From an uncultured Pelagibacteraceae bacterium (GTDB lineage: Bacteria; Pseudomonadota; Alphaproteobacteria; Pelagibacterales; Pelagibacteraceae): 64,000 bases of DNA. This document shows, one piece after another, positions 37,786-46,414 of this stretch. The stretch covers positions 1-64,000 of the forward strand of contig CACKFA010000004.1 of the NCBI GenBank assembly GCA_902599335.1, read 5' to 3'. The notes under the pieces were generated by a model. That model searched no databases, was not told the origin of the DNA, and was given only the letters and a program-made list of their open reading frames with translations. The stretch's first letter is position 1. Every line of letters starts with the position of its first letter. A program made the position numbers and the translations under genes.

Positions 37786-38832
37786 TTATACTAAAGTTGT
37801 GATGTGACCCATTTTTCTTTTTTCTTTTATATCTTTTTTAAGATAATCAAAGAAAAATTCATTATCATTAAACTTATGAATATTTCTGTAACGAGTAATT
37901 TGATCACCAAGCAAATTCATCATTTTAGCATTAGATATTTTTTTTAAAGGAATTTGCTCTAAACCACATACAGCTCTTACATGATTTTCAAATTGACTCA
38001 CATTAAAAGCATTTATTGTTAAATGTCCTGAATTATGTACTCTTGGTGCAATCTCATTAACATAAAGATTATCATTTCTATCAATAAAAAATTCTACACA
38101 CAATGTTCCAACATACTTAAGTTCCTCAGCTATAAGCATGGCCCAATCCTTAGATTGGTTAAAAATTTTTTCATTTATCTCCGCAGGAATTTTTGAATAT
38201 TTTAAAATTTGATCTTCGTGATTGTTTTCTATTGGTTCATAAATTTCATATTTATTATTACTAAACCTTGTAATTATAATTGAAATCTCTTTTTTTAATT
38301 TTACAAGTTTTTCAAGAATATACCCTTTTGAAAAATCAATATTCAATGAATTAAGTTCATCACCTGATTTAATTGGATATTGACCTTTGCCATCATAACC
38401 AAGTGTTGTTGTTTTTAATATTCCTGGTAAAAAATCTTCTAAAGCATCTATGTCAGATTTTTTTTCAATCGAAACATATCTTGTTGTTCTAATATTTAAT
38501 TTATTAACAAAATCTTTTTCAGCCAATCGATGTTGAATTAATCTGTTAACTGAAGGCTTTGGCAAAACAGGTTTAAATTTGTTTATTTCATTTAATGTTT
38601 CAAATGGAATATTTTCAAATTCATAAGTGACTAAATCAACTTGATTCATAAATTCTAATATTTTTTCTTTATTATCATAACTTCCTGTAACAAATTGATT
38701 GCAAAAATTTTGTGCTGGAGCATCTATGTCATCACAAAAAATAACAGTTTTAACATTTAATTTTTTAGCTGCTATTGCAAGCATACTTCCAAGTTGACCA
38801 CCCCCAATGATACCAAGAGTAATTTCTGACAT
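37786..38832 (-). CDS. purK: 5-(carboxyamino)imidazole ribonucleotide synthase
   Basis: A 348-residue ATP-grasp enzyme beginning TLGIIGGGQLGSMLAIAAKKL. Further markers are VDLVTYEFENIPFETL, LKTTTLGYDGKGQ, the metal-binding LCVEFFIDRNDNLYVNEIAPRVHNSGHLT and HMTINAFNVSQFENHVRAVCGL-type C-terminal. It carboxylates AIR in de novo purine synthesis, feeding PurE encoded immediately upstream (1-base gap). Confidence 0.96.
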   Translation of the reverse strand: MSEITLGIIGGGQLGSMLAIAAKKLNVKTVIFCDDIDAPAQNFCNQFVTGSYDNKEKILEFMNQVDLVTYEFENIPFETLNEINKFKPVLPKPSVNRLIQHRLAEKDFVNKLNIRTTRYVSIEKKSDIDALEDFLPGILKTTTLGYDGKGQYPIKSGDELNSLNIDFSKGYILEKLVKLKKEISIIITRFSNNKYEIYEPIENNHEDQILKYSKIPAEINEKIFNQSKDWAMLIAEELKYVGTLCVEFFIDRNDNLYVNEIAPRVHNSGHLTINAFNVSQFENHVRAVCGLEQIPLKKISNAKMMNLLGDQITRYRNIHKFNDNEFFFDYLKKDIKEKRKMGHITTLV

Positions 38833-38833
38833 T

Positions 38834-39325
38834 TTATTTTGGTAATTTCTTTACAGATTTAGTTTGTGATGTTCTAAAATTTTTAAGTTTTTTTCGAACG
38901 AGTGAATTATTATTGGCAATTATTGCTGCAGCTAATAAAGCAGCATTAATAGCGCCATCCTCTCCAATAGCAAGCGTTCCTACAGGAATTCCTTTAGGCA
39001 TTTGTGCAATTGATAACAAACTATCCAAACCTTTAAGTTTTTTACTTTCAACAGGAACACCAAGTACCGGCACATGTGTAAGTGCTGATATCATACCTGG
39101 TAGATGAGCAGATCCTCCAGCACCTGCAATTATCACTCCTATATTATTTTGTTCGACTTTTGCAGCATATTCATACATTCTTTTTGGTGTTCTGTGAGCA
39201 GATATAATTTTTGATTCAAATGAAACTCCAATTTTTTTTAGGGTTTTTTCGGCTAGTTTCATTATTTTATAGTCAGATTGACTACCCATTATGATTGAAA
39301 CTTTTAATTTACTATTTTTTTTCAT
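38834..39325 (-). CDS. purE: 5-(carboxyamino)imidazole ribonucleotide mutase
   Basis: A 163-residue class I PurE. VSIIMGSQSDYKIM begins the fold, ISAHRTPKRMYEYA holds the catalytic His, and GAGGSAHLPGMISALT is the substrate loop. It converts N5-CAIR to CAIR. It leads the purE-purK-GNAT unit and is divergent from the M19-like gene (94 bases). Confidence 0.96.
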   Translation of the reverse strand: MKKNSKLKVSIIMGSQSDYKIMKLAEKTLKKIGVSFESKIISAHRTPKRMYEYAAKVEQNNIGVIIAGAGGSAHLPGMISALTHVPVLGVPVESKKLKGLDSLLSIAQMPKGIPVGTLAIGEDGAINAALLAAAIIANNNSLVRKKLKNFRTSQTKSVKKLPK

Positions 39326-39419
39326 GAAAATTGATCAATCTGTTTATTTCAAAATTAACTTAAAATTTCAATAAAATTAATAGTATTTAAAATACATATT
39401 GATTAGAGTTGAGCATACT

Positions 39420-40385
39420 ATGAATTATAAAATCGATAATCTTCAATATTGTAATTGGTCTAGGAAAATCTTTGAGATAAACAGATCTGCTGGATTAGAT
39501 GCTGTCCATGTTACCATTGTCTACCACGAAGATTTTGACGAATTACATCTTGAAATAAAAAAATGGGAAAAATTATTTCATGAAAACTCTGATTTAATTT
39601 TTCCTGGTAAGAATTTTTACGATATTGATAAAGCAAATAAAGAAAATAAAACTGCAATATTCTTTGGTTTTCAAAATTGTTCACCAATCGAAGATGATAT
39701 AAAGTTAGTTGAAAAGGTTCATAAATTAGGATGTAGATTTATGCAACTTACTTATAATAATCAATCTTTGCTAGCAACAGGCTGTTATGAAAAAGTAGAT
39801 AGCGGAGTTACAAATTTTGGACGTGAAGTTATAAGAGAAATGAATAGAGTTGGCCTTGTGGTTGACATGTCACATTCTGCAGAAAAAAGCACTTTAGATG
39901 CAATTGAGTTAAGTGAAAAACCAATAGCAATTACTCATGCAAATCCATCTTTTTGGCATCCAGCTAAAAGAAATAAATCTTCAGATTTATTGAAAATTCT
40001 AAGTGATAGTGGTGGTATGTTGGGTTTGTCATTATATCCTCATCACTTAAAAGATAATACAAATTGTACTCTAGATAGTTTTTGTGAAATGGTAGCAAAA
40101 ACAGCTGAAATAATGGATGTAAAAAAAATAGGAATAGGATCAGATCTTTGTTTAGATCATCCAGATACTGTTGTTGAATGGATGAGAAATGGTTCATGGT
40201 CTAAAAGTAAAAATTTTGGTGAAGGTTCGAAAAATAAACCAGGTTTTCCAAAACAACCCGATTGGTTTCTTGATGCAAGAGGGTTTTCAAATATTGAAAA
40301 AGGTCTTAAAAAAGTAGGTTTTTCAGATACCGAGACACATGGAATACTTGGAAATAACTGGTACAATTTTTATAAATCAATTTAG
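39420..40385 (+). CDS. M19 (membrane dipeptidase) homologue with degenerate metal site
   Basis: A 321-residue protein from the ATG at 39420 (a TTG at 39399 would add seven residues). The fold is clearly M19: VVDMSHSAEKSTLDAIE and IAITHANPSFWHPAKRN keep the two His ligands, R and GIGSDLCLDHP are present. However, the N-terminal metal motif D-x-H-x-D appears as IDNLQYC, and the bridging Glu block (normally G-x-E-G) appears as FGFQNC, so three of the five metal ligands known from renal dipeptidase are replaced. It may have a different metal or a non-peptidase role. It heads a five-gene cluster of mostly unknown proteins. Confidence 0.8.
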   Translation: MNYKIDNLQYCNWSRKIFEINRSAGLDAVHVTIVYHEDFDELHLEIKKWEKLFHENSDLIFPGKNFYDIDKANKENKTAIFFGFQNCSPIEDDIKLVEKVHKLGCRFMQLTYNNQSLLATGCYEKVDSGVTNFGREVIREMNRVGLVVDMSHSAEKSTLDAIELSEKPIAITHANPSFWHPAKRNKSSDLLKILSDSGGMLGLSLYPHHLKDNTNCTLDSFCEMVAKTAEIMDVKKIGIGSDLCLDHPDTVVEWMRNGSWSKSKNFGEGSKNKPGFPKQPDWFLDARGFSNIEKGLKKVGFSDTETHGILGNNWYNFYKSI

Positions 40386-40387
40386 TT

Positions 40388-42043
40388 ATGAAAGTTGAAT
40401 TAAGAGACCCAAACAAGATAATGAAATTATCAAGGCTAGGATCTTTTCATCAATCGAAATTATCTTTTTTAAGAAGTTTTCTTAATGAATTTAAAGAGTG
40501 GGAATATAAAAGAGATTTATTTAATTTAAATGAAAATGGTTTTGGAGAAGCTGTCTATTCATTTAAAAAAAATAAAAGAGTTTATTCTTTAGTTTGTTTT
40601 GCAAATGAAATCAAAGATGAAGAAAGATCAGATAGAGTTATTGCTACAAAATGGGATGCAGCTTTTACATTACATGATGGAGTTCCTACAAAAAAAGATA
40701 TTGAAAGATTAAAAAACGAAGTTCCAAAACAAGAAGTAGGCAGACTTTCTTATAAAGAATTAACTTTATCTAGAGCAAACAAATCAGTAAGAATTTATAA
40801 TCATGTAGTTGAAAATTTGAGCAAAGGTCAGCAGCCAGATTTAAACTTATTATCAAAAGTAGGCTATTTATATAGGACTACGGCAGTATATGGCTCAGGC
40901 AAATTTGGTCTTGCAGATCGATTTAGAATTAAAAATCGTGAAGAAATTAATGGTCCATTCAGATTAGAAATGATGTTGGTTTATTTGGTAAGACAGTTTA
41001 CTTTTGATCAAGTTAATCATGTTGCTCATCATAAAAATCCAAAAACAGCTGTTAAGTTAGATGATAATATTTGTAAAAACTTGGGAATTGGTAATTCTAC
41101 AGGTCTAGGTATGGCTCCTTTTATAGTTAATCACCCAACTCTACTAAATAATTGGATTTTAAGTAGAGAAAAGGCACTTAAAGAAATTAGAGAAATCAAA
41201 GATGTAAAAAGTCAAGATAGTAATTTATTTATAGATTGCGTAAAAAAATCATTAAGAAACATTACTAGCTGGAATACTGATAGTGAATATCAGCAAACAA
41301 AAATCTCAGTATTACTAAAAGATGTTGAAAAATTTTTAAATTTTATAGACAAAGATTTTAATTTTAAGAGCGAATATCCTTTTAACAAAATATATCAATG
41401 GTTGGAGGATAATACTTGCGATGAATGTATTGAATACATTGTTTCAATAATGATGGAACCTTATAATAATATTGTAAATCCTTTGGTAAAAGAAATGAGT
41501 TCAGATGAAGATAAATATTTTAATATTCCAGCTCAAAGAAAAGTTGAAGAATTGCGTAATATTATTGAAGCAAAGTATCCAAACATTTTAGATATTAATT
41601 TTGAAGAAAAAGAAAATAATCAAAATTTTTGGTTTATTTCAAAAAATAAAGAGGAACCTAGATTAGCGGATCGTTTTAAGGAGCATGGATCAGAATTAGA
41701 ACAGCCTTTAGCAATAGCAAGAGATATAAAAAAACTATATGATAAATTAATAGTTTCAAAAAATAGTTTAACAATTGCTGAGTTTTTAACTTTTAATTCT
41801 GAATTAAGACATGTTGTTAGGAGAGCGTTCATTGTAGAAAAATTTCCTTATTCAGAAATACAAGATAATACAATTGGTAAAGATATAATGCCAATTAATA
41901 TGCTTAGACTCAAATTATCTTTTTTTGGTGCAATGAAATATGACCCTAGGTCTGATAAATGGTTAAGAATTTGTATGTTTCAGGGTGCGCCACTTCCTAA
42001 ACAGTTAAAAGATTATGATGATCTGTGGGTATATAAAAATTAA
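40388..42043 (+). CDS. Large hypothetical protein, 551 aa
   Basis: A 551-residue soluble protein that I do not recognise. Visible blocks that look conserved are GVPTKKDIERLKNEVPKQE, RTTAVYGSGKFGLADRFRI, FRLEMMLVYLVRQFTFDQVNHVA, LGIGNSTGLGMAPFIVNHP and GAMKYDPRSDKWLRICMFQGAPLP. The GxGNSTGLGMAPF stretch could be a ligand or nucleotide loop, but no standard enzyme motif fits. It begins 2 bases after the M19-like gene and 9 bases before the DUF3726-like gene, so it is part of one transcript. Function unknown. Confidence 0.8.
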   Translation: MKVELRDPNKIMKLSRLGSFHQSKLSFLRSFLNEFKEWEYKRDLFNLNENGFGEAVYSFKKNKRVYSLVCFANEIKDEERSDRVIATKWDAAFTLHDGVPTKKDIERLKNEVPKQEVGRLSYKELTLSRANKSVRIYNHVVENLSKGQQPDLNLLSKVGYLYRTTAVYGSGKFGLADRFRIKNREEINGPFRLEMMLVYLVRQFTFDQVNHVAHHKNPKTAVKLDDNICKNLGIGNSTGLGMAPFIVNHPTLLNNWILSREKALKEIREIKDVKSQDSNLFIDCVKKSLRNITSWNTDSEYQQTKISVLLKDVEKFLNFIDKDFNFKSEYPFNKIYQWLEDNTCDECIEYIVSIMMEPYNNIVNPLVKEMSSDEDKYFNIPAQRKVEELRNIIEAKYPNILDINFEEKENNQNFWFISKNKEEPRLADRFKEHGSELEQPLAIARDIKKLYDKLIVSKNSLTIAEFLTFNSELRHVVRRAFIVEKFPYSEIQDNTIGKDIMPINMLRLKLSFFGAMKYDPRSDKWLRICMFQGAPLPKQLKDYDDLWVYKN

Positions 42044-42052
42044 AATTTATAA

Positions 42053-42667
42053 ATGAAATCATTGAGTGAAATTGAAACTATAGTTAAAAGAGCATCAAAA
42101 GGAGCTGGATTCTCTTGGGGTATTTCAGAAGAAATTGCAAAAAGTATTAGATTATTAGAGTTATTTAATTTACCAGGTGTCAAACATTTAAACGATTATT
42201 TTAAAGATAGAAAAAATAATAAATTTAAAAATTTAAATATCATTAATGAAAAAAATATATCTATAGAAAATGCTATCTGCCCAATTATTTTAGGAATTAA
42301 TTTTATGGATAATATTAACAAATTAGAAAATTTAAAAAAAACAATTATATTTAATAATGTTGCTTACCCTTTAATATTTTTATCATTTTTAAGTCGATCA
42401 TCAGAAATTATTGGGAAAAGAATTAATGTTGAAATAAATAATAATAAAATTATTTTAAATTTTAATCTTAATATTTGTACAGATTTTACATATTTAAAAT
42501 ATCCAAAAACTGCAAACAAAATTAATGTTAATTTTTTAGACAATGTAGATAACTTTACAGATCAAGAATGGAAAGCTTTATATGGATTGTCACAAAATAC
42601 TTTTGTAGAAGAAACAGATAGTTTAAAAAATGAAGCAGCTGGAGCAGGATTAACTGATAATGACTAA
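42053..42667 (+). CDS. DUF3726-like protein
   Basis: A 204-residue protein whose N-terminus (SLSEIETIVKRASKGAGFSWGISEEIAKSIRLLELFNLPGV) resembles the DUF3726 family as I remember it: a conserved start on 'E.....ka.rGaG..wG.AeEa' followed by a variable body. The C-terminal part ends in EAGAGLTDND-like wording (KNEAAGAGLTDND). It precedes a 55-residue zinc-ribbon gene with an 8-base overlap. Family assignment is from memory; function unknown. Confidence 0.68.
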   Translation: MKSLSEIETIVKRASKGAGFSWGISEEIAKSIRLLELFNLPGVKHLNDYFKDRKNNKFKNLNIINEKNISIENAICPIILGINFMDNINKLENLKKTIIFNNVAYPLIFLSFLSRSSEIIGKRINVEINNNKIILNFNLNICTDFTYLKYPKTANKINVNFLDNVDNFTDQEWKALYGLSQNTFVEETDSLKNEAAGAGLTDND

Positions 42668-42827
42668 AAAATCTGAAAAAATATTTAAGAAAAAAAAAAA
42701 TCCTAAATTTAAAAATGTCTGCGAGGAATGCAAAGAAGAAGATGAAAGTGTACGTCAAAATTTGATTTTATTAAGTTTTAAAATTTGTGATTCATGTAGA
42801 ATTTCTAAAACTTTATTCCCACTATGA
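42660..42827 (+). CDS. Small double-CxxC zinc-ribbon protein, 55 aa
   Basis: A short gene from the ATG at 42660 to TGA at 42825-42827. The product starts with a Lys-rich tail (MTKKSEKIFKKKKNPKFKN), followed by VCEECKEEDESVRQ and later KICDSCRISKTLFPL. The pair of CxxC motifs 21 residues apart is a textbook zinc ribbon. It overlaps the preceding gene by 8 bases and the following gene by 4 bases (ATGA), which strongly supports translation. It may act as a small DNA/RNA-binding or scaffold protein for this cluster; no function is known. Confidence 0.75.
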   Translation: MTKKSEKIFKKKKNPKFKNVCEECKEEDESVRQNLILLSFKICDSCRISKTLFPL

Positions 42828-43573
42828 TTACAGATTTTTTTTCATCAATTGGAATTACAATAACAGCCCCTTTAGAGATACTTATTATTTCTTTTCTTAT
42901 CCTTTTCCAATCAATTTTTGGAGTTGGGTTATTGTTGTTTGGAACTCCAACACTTCTTTATTATAATTATTCATTTAGTGAATCATTATTTATTCTTTTA
43001 CCTATATCTATTACAGTTAGTGCAATTCAATTTTTTTCATCAAAACAAAAAGATCAAAGTTTTATAAAAGATTTTAACAAAATATCATTACCATGTTTGG
43101 CAATAGCTTTAATTTTAGTTTTGAGTTTCCTAGAAAGTTTAAATATAAAAGTCTATGTAGCTATGATGTTAATTATAGTTTCTTTCTTTAGCATTTATTT
43201 AGACAAAAAATTTGATAAATTTTTAAATAATAAAAATAAATTTTATTTTCTCTCTATAATAGGCCTTACCCATGGATTCACCAATTTAGGAGGTGGTTTT
43301 TTAGTTTTATATTCTGATGCAGTTACAGAGAAAAAAAAACTTACCAGGTATTATATTTCCTATGGATATTTAATAATGGGATTATTACAATTAATTATAT
43401 TATTTACTTTATCCTCCGAAGATTTTTATATTGTAAATCTAGTTTATATTTTATTTGTATTCATAATTTATTTCCCTGGACAGTATTTATTTAAATACAT
43501 TAACAAAGAAAAATACTCTTTGTTTGTAAAAATATTAGCTTTGATTTATGGTTTTTTTGTCCTTTTAAATTAA
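42824..43573 (+). CDS. TauE/SafE-like membrane protein (sulfite exporter family)
   Basis: A 249-residue protein with about eight hydrophobic helices, in the size range of TauE/SafE transporters. The second-half motif GLTHGFTNLGGGFLVLY corresponds to the repeated G..G...G.GGG..... signature; the first copy is SIFGVGLLLFGTPTLLYY. The family exports organic or sulfur anions, though most members are untested. It closes the M19-like cluster and converges on the Yip1-like gene by 1 base. Substrate unknown. Confidence 0.8.
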   Translation: MITDFFSSIGITITAPLEILIISFLILFQSIFGVGLLLFGTPTLLYYNYSFSESLFILLPISITVSAIQFFSSKQKDQSFIKDFNKISLPCLAIALILVLSFLESLNIKVYVAMMLIIVSFFSIYLDKKFDKFLNNKNKFYFLSIIGLTHGFTNLGGGFLVLYSDAVTEKKKLTRYYISYGYLIMGLLQLIILFTLSSEDFYIVNLVYILFVFIIYFPGQYLFKYINKEKYSLFVKILALIYGFFVLLN

Positions 43574-43574
43574 T

Positions 43575-44123
43575 TTACAGAGAAATATTATTTATAGGTA
43601 GAACATTCATTCTACTCATTACAAATGAAATGGATAAAAAAGCAATAATTAAAAAAGATAAAAGTACAATTCCAAAAGATTTGAAATTAGATTTTAAATT
43701 TAGCACTTGTTTTGTTGATATTATTAATCCTGCAAAAATCCAAAACTGGGTGAGAAAAATTATTGGTATCATTAAATCTGGTGTGACTGCAAAAAATCTT
43801 AATAAACCAGGGGCATGCGCAAATCCAACAGCTGTTAAAACTTTTTTGAACGATACTTTGGTTTGCTTATCAGGAAATAATTTAACTCCAATTACAAAAA
43901 TAAAAATTGCCCATATTAGCCAAGTAACTATTGCAGTTAGACCAGACATTGCAATAGCTGTTTTAATAATGGTATTAGCTGCTACTGCTCCAGCGATACC
44001 ATCTAGGATCATTATAATCCCAGCAAAGTATATTGATGCTTCTCCAAAATTTTTATTATCCGAATAAAGAGTTTTGTCTAATTTTATTGATTTAAAAATT
44101 ATATTTAAAAATTCGGCAAACAT
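43575..44123 (-). CDS. Yip1-domain membrane protein
   Basis: A 182-residue membrane protein with about five transmembrane segments. The layout (a cytoplasmic N-terminus MFAEFLNIIFKSIKLDKTLYSD, then helices with FKKVLTAVGFAHAPGLLRFFAVTP in the middle) fits the bacterial Yip1 family, where the 'G.A..P.ll' helix is typical. Role unknown. Its ATG overlaps the stop of the 36-residue peptide upstream (TAATG), so the two are translationally coupled. Confidence 0.78.
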   Translation of the reverse strand: MFAEFLNIIFKSIKLDKTLYSDNKNFGEASIYFAGIIMILDGIAGAVAANTIIKTAIAMSGLTAIVTWLIWAIFIFVIGVKLFPDKQTKVSFKKVLTAVGFAHAPGLLRFFAVTPDLMIPIIFLTQFWIFAGLIISTKQVLNLKSNFKSFGIVLLSFLIIAFLSISFVMSRMNVLPINNISL

Positions 44124-44233
44124 TAATTTTTTTTATTTTTATTTTTTTGAGCCTTATAAGAAACAATTAATGGAAATATTATTAAAGCAATAGCAATGAT
44201 AATGCAAACTGCTATTAGAAAACTTTTGGTCAT
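44123..44233 (-). CDS. Small membrane peptide, 36 aa
   Basis: An open frame from the ATG at 44233 to TAA at 44123-44125. The product has a hydrophobic core SFLIAVCIIIAIALIIFPLIV followed by a basic tail rich in Lys and Asn (SYKAQKNKNKKN). Its stop overlaps the start of the Yip1-like gene, an arrangement common for real coupled genes in this window. It lies just after the terminator at 44243-44270. No function is known; it could regulate or couple translation of the larger membrane protein. Confidence 0.5.
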   Translation of the reverse strand: MTKSFLIAVCIIIAIALIIFPLIVSYKAQKNKNKKN

Positions 44234-44242
44234 TATAATTGA

Positions 44243-44270
44243 AAAGGGGAGCTGAAATTAACTCCCCTTT
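44243..44270 (-). terminator. Terminator after the GcvT-like demethylase gene
   Basis: AAAGGGGAG (44243-44251) pairs with CTCCCCTTT (44262-44270) around a 10-base loop, 8 bases after the gene's stop on the minus strand. The following T-rich strand (TTTTC...) is short. Confidence 0.82.
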
Positions 44271-44277
44271 GTAAATT

Positions 44278-45636
44278 TTAGCCTTTTACAACTTCTCTTG
44301 TATTTGCGTTGAAAGACTCTTTAAATGGAATATCCACCACAACAGCATCTACAGGTGTTCCTGCAGTGTCCGAATATTTTTCAGGAAGATGAACTTTAAA
44401 CTTAGTTCCAACTTTACCTTTTGGAAATCCATTAGGGTTTAAAGTTCCGTCAAACGGAACATATCCCATTGCTATATTAGTTTTCTTCTCTGGGTGCCAC
44501 CATGGTGAAGTAATAAATCCGACTGGATCTCCACCACTTTCCGGTGATACTAACCAAAAGTCAGGCGCATAATCGTCAATAGGCTTACCACCCAACTCCA
44601 TTCCAACTAATTGAAGTTTATAAGGTTTTTTTCCAGCTTTTATTTCTGCTCCCATTTTCTCCAAAGCAGCCTTACCAACATAATCAGCTTTTTTATTCCA
44701 TTCACCTTTACCAGATAATGAAACTTGGTAACCTAAATTACATTGGAAAGGATTATGTTGTTGATCCATGTCTTGTCCCCAAGAAAGAATACCTGCTTGT
44801 ATTCTTCTATGGTGTGCAGGTGCAATAACCATCAAGTTATGTTTTTTTCCTGCATCTAATACTGCATTCCACATATCTTCAGCATATAAAGTTGCATTTC
44901 TTAAATATATCTCATAACCAGCTTCTCCTGAAAAACCAGATTGAGAAATTACGCAACTTCTTCCACCAATTGTTGCTTCTGCTAATCCATAGAAAGGCAT
45001 ATTATCAAAATCAACTTGATCTCCACAAAGATCTTTCATTAAAGCTTTTGATTTAGGACCCTGAATTTGTACTGGACATGCATCAATTTCTTCAATTGTA
45101 CAGTTAAATCTTCCATCCGCATTTACACCTTGTAAATACATTCCAATATCAGAGTCTGATAATGAAAACCAAAATTCATCTTTTGAAATTCTTAAAAGAA
45201 TAGGATCATTTAACACTCCTCCATAAGCATTACACAAGATTACATATCTTGCTCTCATAGGAGAAATTTTTGTTGCATCTCTAGTTATAACGTAATCAGT
45301 AAATTTTTCTGCATCTGGACCTTTAACTCTTATTTGTCTTTCAACAGCTACATTCCACATTGTAACATGGTTTACGATTGCATCATATTCGACCATTGCT
45401 CCACCATCCTCAGGTTTTACATAACCTCTTGGATGATAAATTCGATTGTATACAGTTGCTCTCCAACAACCTGCCTGCATTGATAAATGCCAATAAGGTG
45501 ACTTTCTTACCCTTGTTGAAATTAATAATTCAACTTTAGTTGGCCCACTTTGTCTTAAATTGTATGGTACTTCTCTATCTGATTGATCAACAGAAGTAAC
45601 ATGTTTTAATTTAGTATAGTCAAATTCATTAGACAT
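44278..45636 (-). CDS. GcvT/DmdA-like aminomethyltransferase-family demethylase
   Basis: A 452-residue protein starting at the ATG at 45636, which is well placed after the SD GAGGGAG; an ATG two codons earlier lies too close to it. It has the THF-binding GcvT fold: RQIRVKGPDAEKFTDYVITRD, ACPVQIQGPKSKALMKDL, VISQSGFSGEAGYEIYL and APAHHRRIQAGILSWGQDMD. It should transfer a methyl group from a substrate to THF. It is longer than typical DmdA (about 370 aa) and its substrate is unknown. It overlaps the metF-like gene by 8 bases and follows the betaine-type transporter genes, so a betaine-like methyl donor is likely. Confidence 0.82.
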   Translation of the reverse strand: MSNEFDYTKLKHVTSVDQSDREVPYNLRQSGPTKVELLISTRVRKSPYWHLSMQAGCWRATVYNRIYHPRGYVKPEDGGAMVEYDAIVNHVTMWNVAVERQIRVKGPDAEKFTDYVITRDATKISPMRARYVILCNAYGGVLNDPILLRISKDEFWFSLSDSDIGMYLQGVNADGRFNCTIEEIDACPVQIQGPKSKALMKDLCGDQVDFDNMPFYGLAEATIGGRSCVISQSGFSGEAGYEIYLRNATLYAEDMWNAVLDAGKKHNLMVIAPAHHRRIQAGILSWGQDMDQQHNPFQCNLGYQVSLSGKGEWNKKADYVGKAALEKMGAEIKAGKKPYKLQLVGMELGGKPIDDYAPDFWLVSPESGGDPVGFITSPWWHPEKKTNIAMGYVPFDGTLNPNGFPKGKVGTKFKVHLPEKYSDTAGTPVDAVVVDIPFKESFNANTREVVKG

Positions 45637-46357
45637 AACCATTCTCCCTCAACCACTTGTTAGTTTCCTTCAAGCCGCCGAATGTATAAATGTGGAAGTT
45701 ATCAGTGTGCGATTTAACTTTCCCAATTAAATCATTAGGGTCTTTAGGTTTCAATAAATCCAATGCCTTAGTAAAATTAGATTTAAGAAAGTTAATGGAA
45801 TTTTTTGCCCCTACAATATTAGCAAATTTAATTAAGCTTGATATTTTTAATGGCCCAGTAATTCCCACATGCACTGGTACGCTTTGCTTAGAAATAAAAT
45901 CTATAATAGGCTGAGGATCTAGTAACCATTGAGTTACAATGTAGTCAGCATAAGGCTTTTTATCTATCATAGCTTTTTCTAAATCTGAGTCGGATATATC
46001 AGGACTCCCCTCGGGATGTCCAGCAATTCCTATTTTCATTTTTTCAAAATAACCTGTCTCTAAAAGTTGAAAGGAACTATCAAACTTACCTGCTGGCTCT
46101 CTTCCACCTCCAATAATTAAGGCTTGCTTTACTCCTCCATCTTTGCATCTAGAAACATAATCTTTAAGTTCTTTTTCATCATGCATTGATCTAGCAGGAA
46201 AATGAGGCACAGGGTTAAATCCTTTCTTTACAAGCTCTACTGCTTTGTCAGCAGTCTCTCTATAATCACCTCCAGGTAGCATCGTTATATAAATGTCAGA
46301 CAACGTTGGAACTGTATCAAGCTCTGTTTTAGGGCCTATTTCCAATGAAAAATTCAT
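45629..46357 (-). CDS. Methylenetetrahydrofolate reductase-like protein (short MetF)
   Basis: A 242-residue TIM-barrel protein with MTHFR traits: LEIGPKTELDTVPTLSDIYITMLPGGDYRETADKAVELVKKGFNPVPHFPARSM (Glu catalytic region and the PH.pAR motif), ALIIGGGREPAGKFDSS and KIGIAGHPEGSPD. Normal MetF is about 290-310 residues, so this is a shortened or specialised member. Overlap with the GcvT-like gene suggests it converts 5-methyl-THF made by that enzyme into methylene-THF. It probably runs in the oxidative direction, as inferred for one-carbon oxidation. Confidence 0.78.
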   Translation of the reverse strand: MNFSLEIGPKTELDTVPTLSDIYITMLPGGDYRETADKAVELVKKGFNPVPHFPARSMHDEKELKDYVSRCKDGGVKQALIIGGGREPAGKFDSSFQLLETGYFEKMKIGIAGHPEGSPDISDSDLEKAMIDKKPYADYIVTQWLLDPQPIIDFISKQSVPVHVGITGPLKISSLIKFANIVGAKNSINFLKSNFTKALDLLKPKDPNDLIGKVKSHTDNFHIYTFGGLKETNKWLRENGYV

Positions 46358-46414
46358 ATGGAAGATCTTTATTTATTTTGAAATGTGAGTCTAGAAAATT
46401 CGATTGAGACTTAT

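Noticed and set aside
43630..44067. 145-codon plus-strand frame opposite the Yip1-like gene
   Set aside because: It mirrors the Yip1-like gene, which has membrane-protein structure and a coupled upstream start; the mirror frame has no SD or motif.
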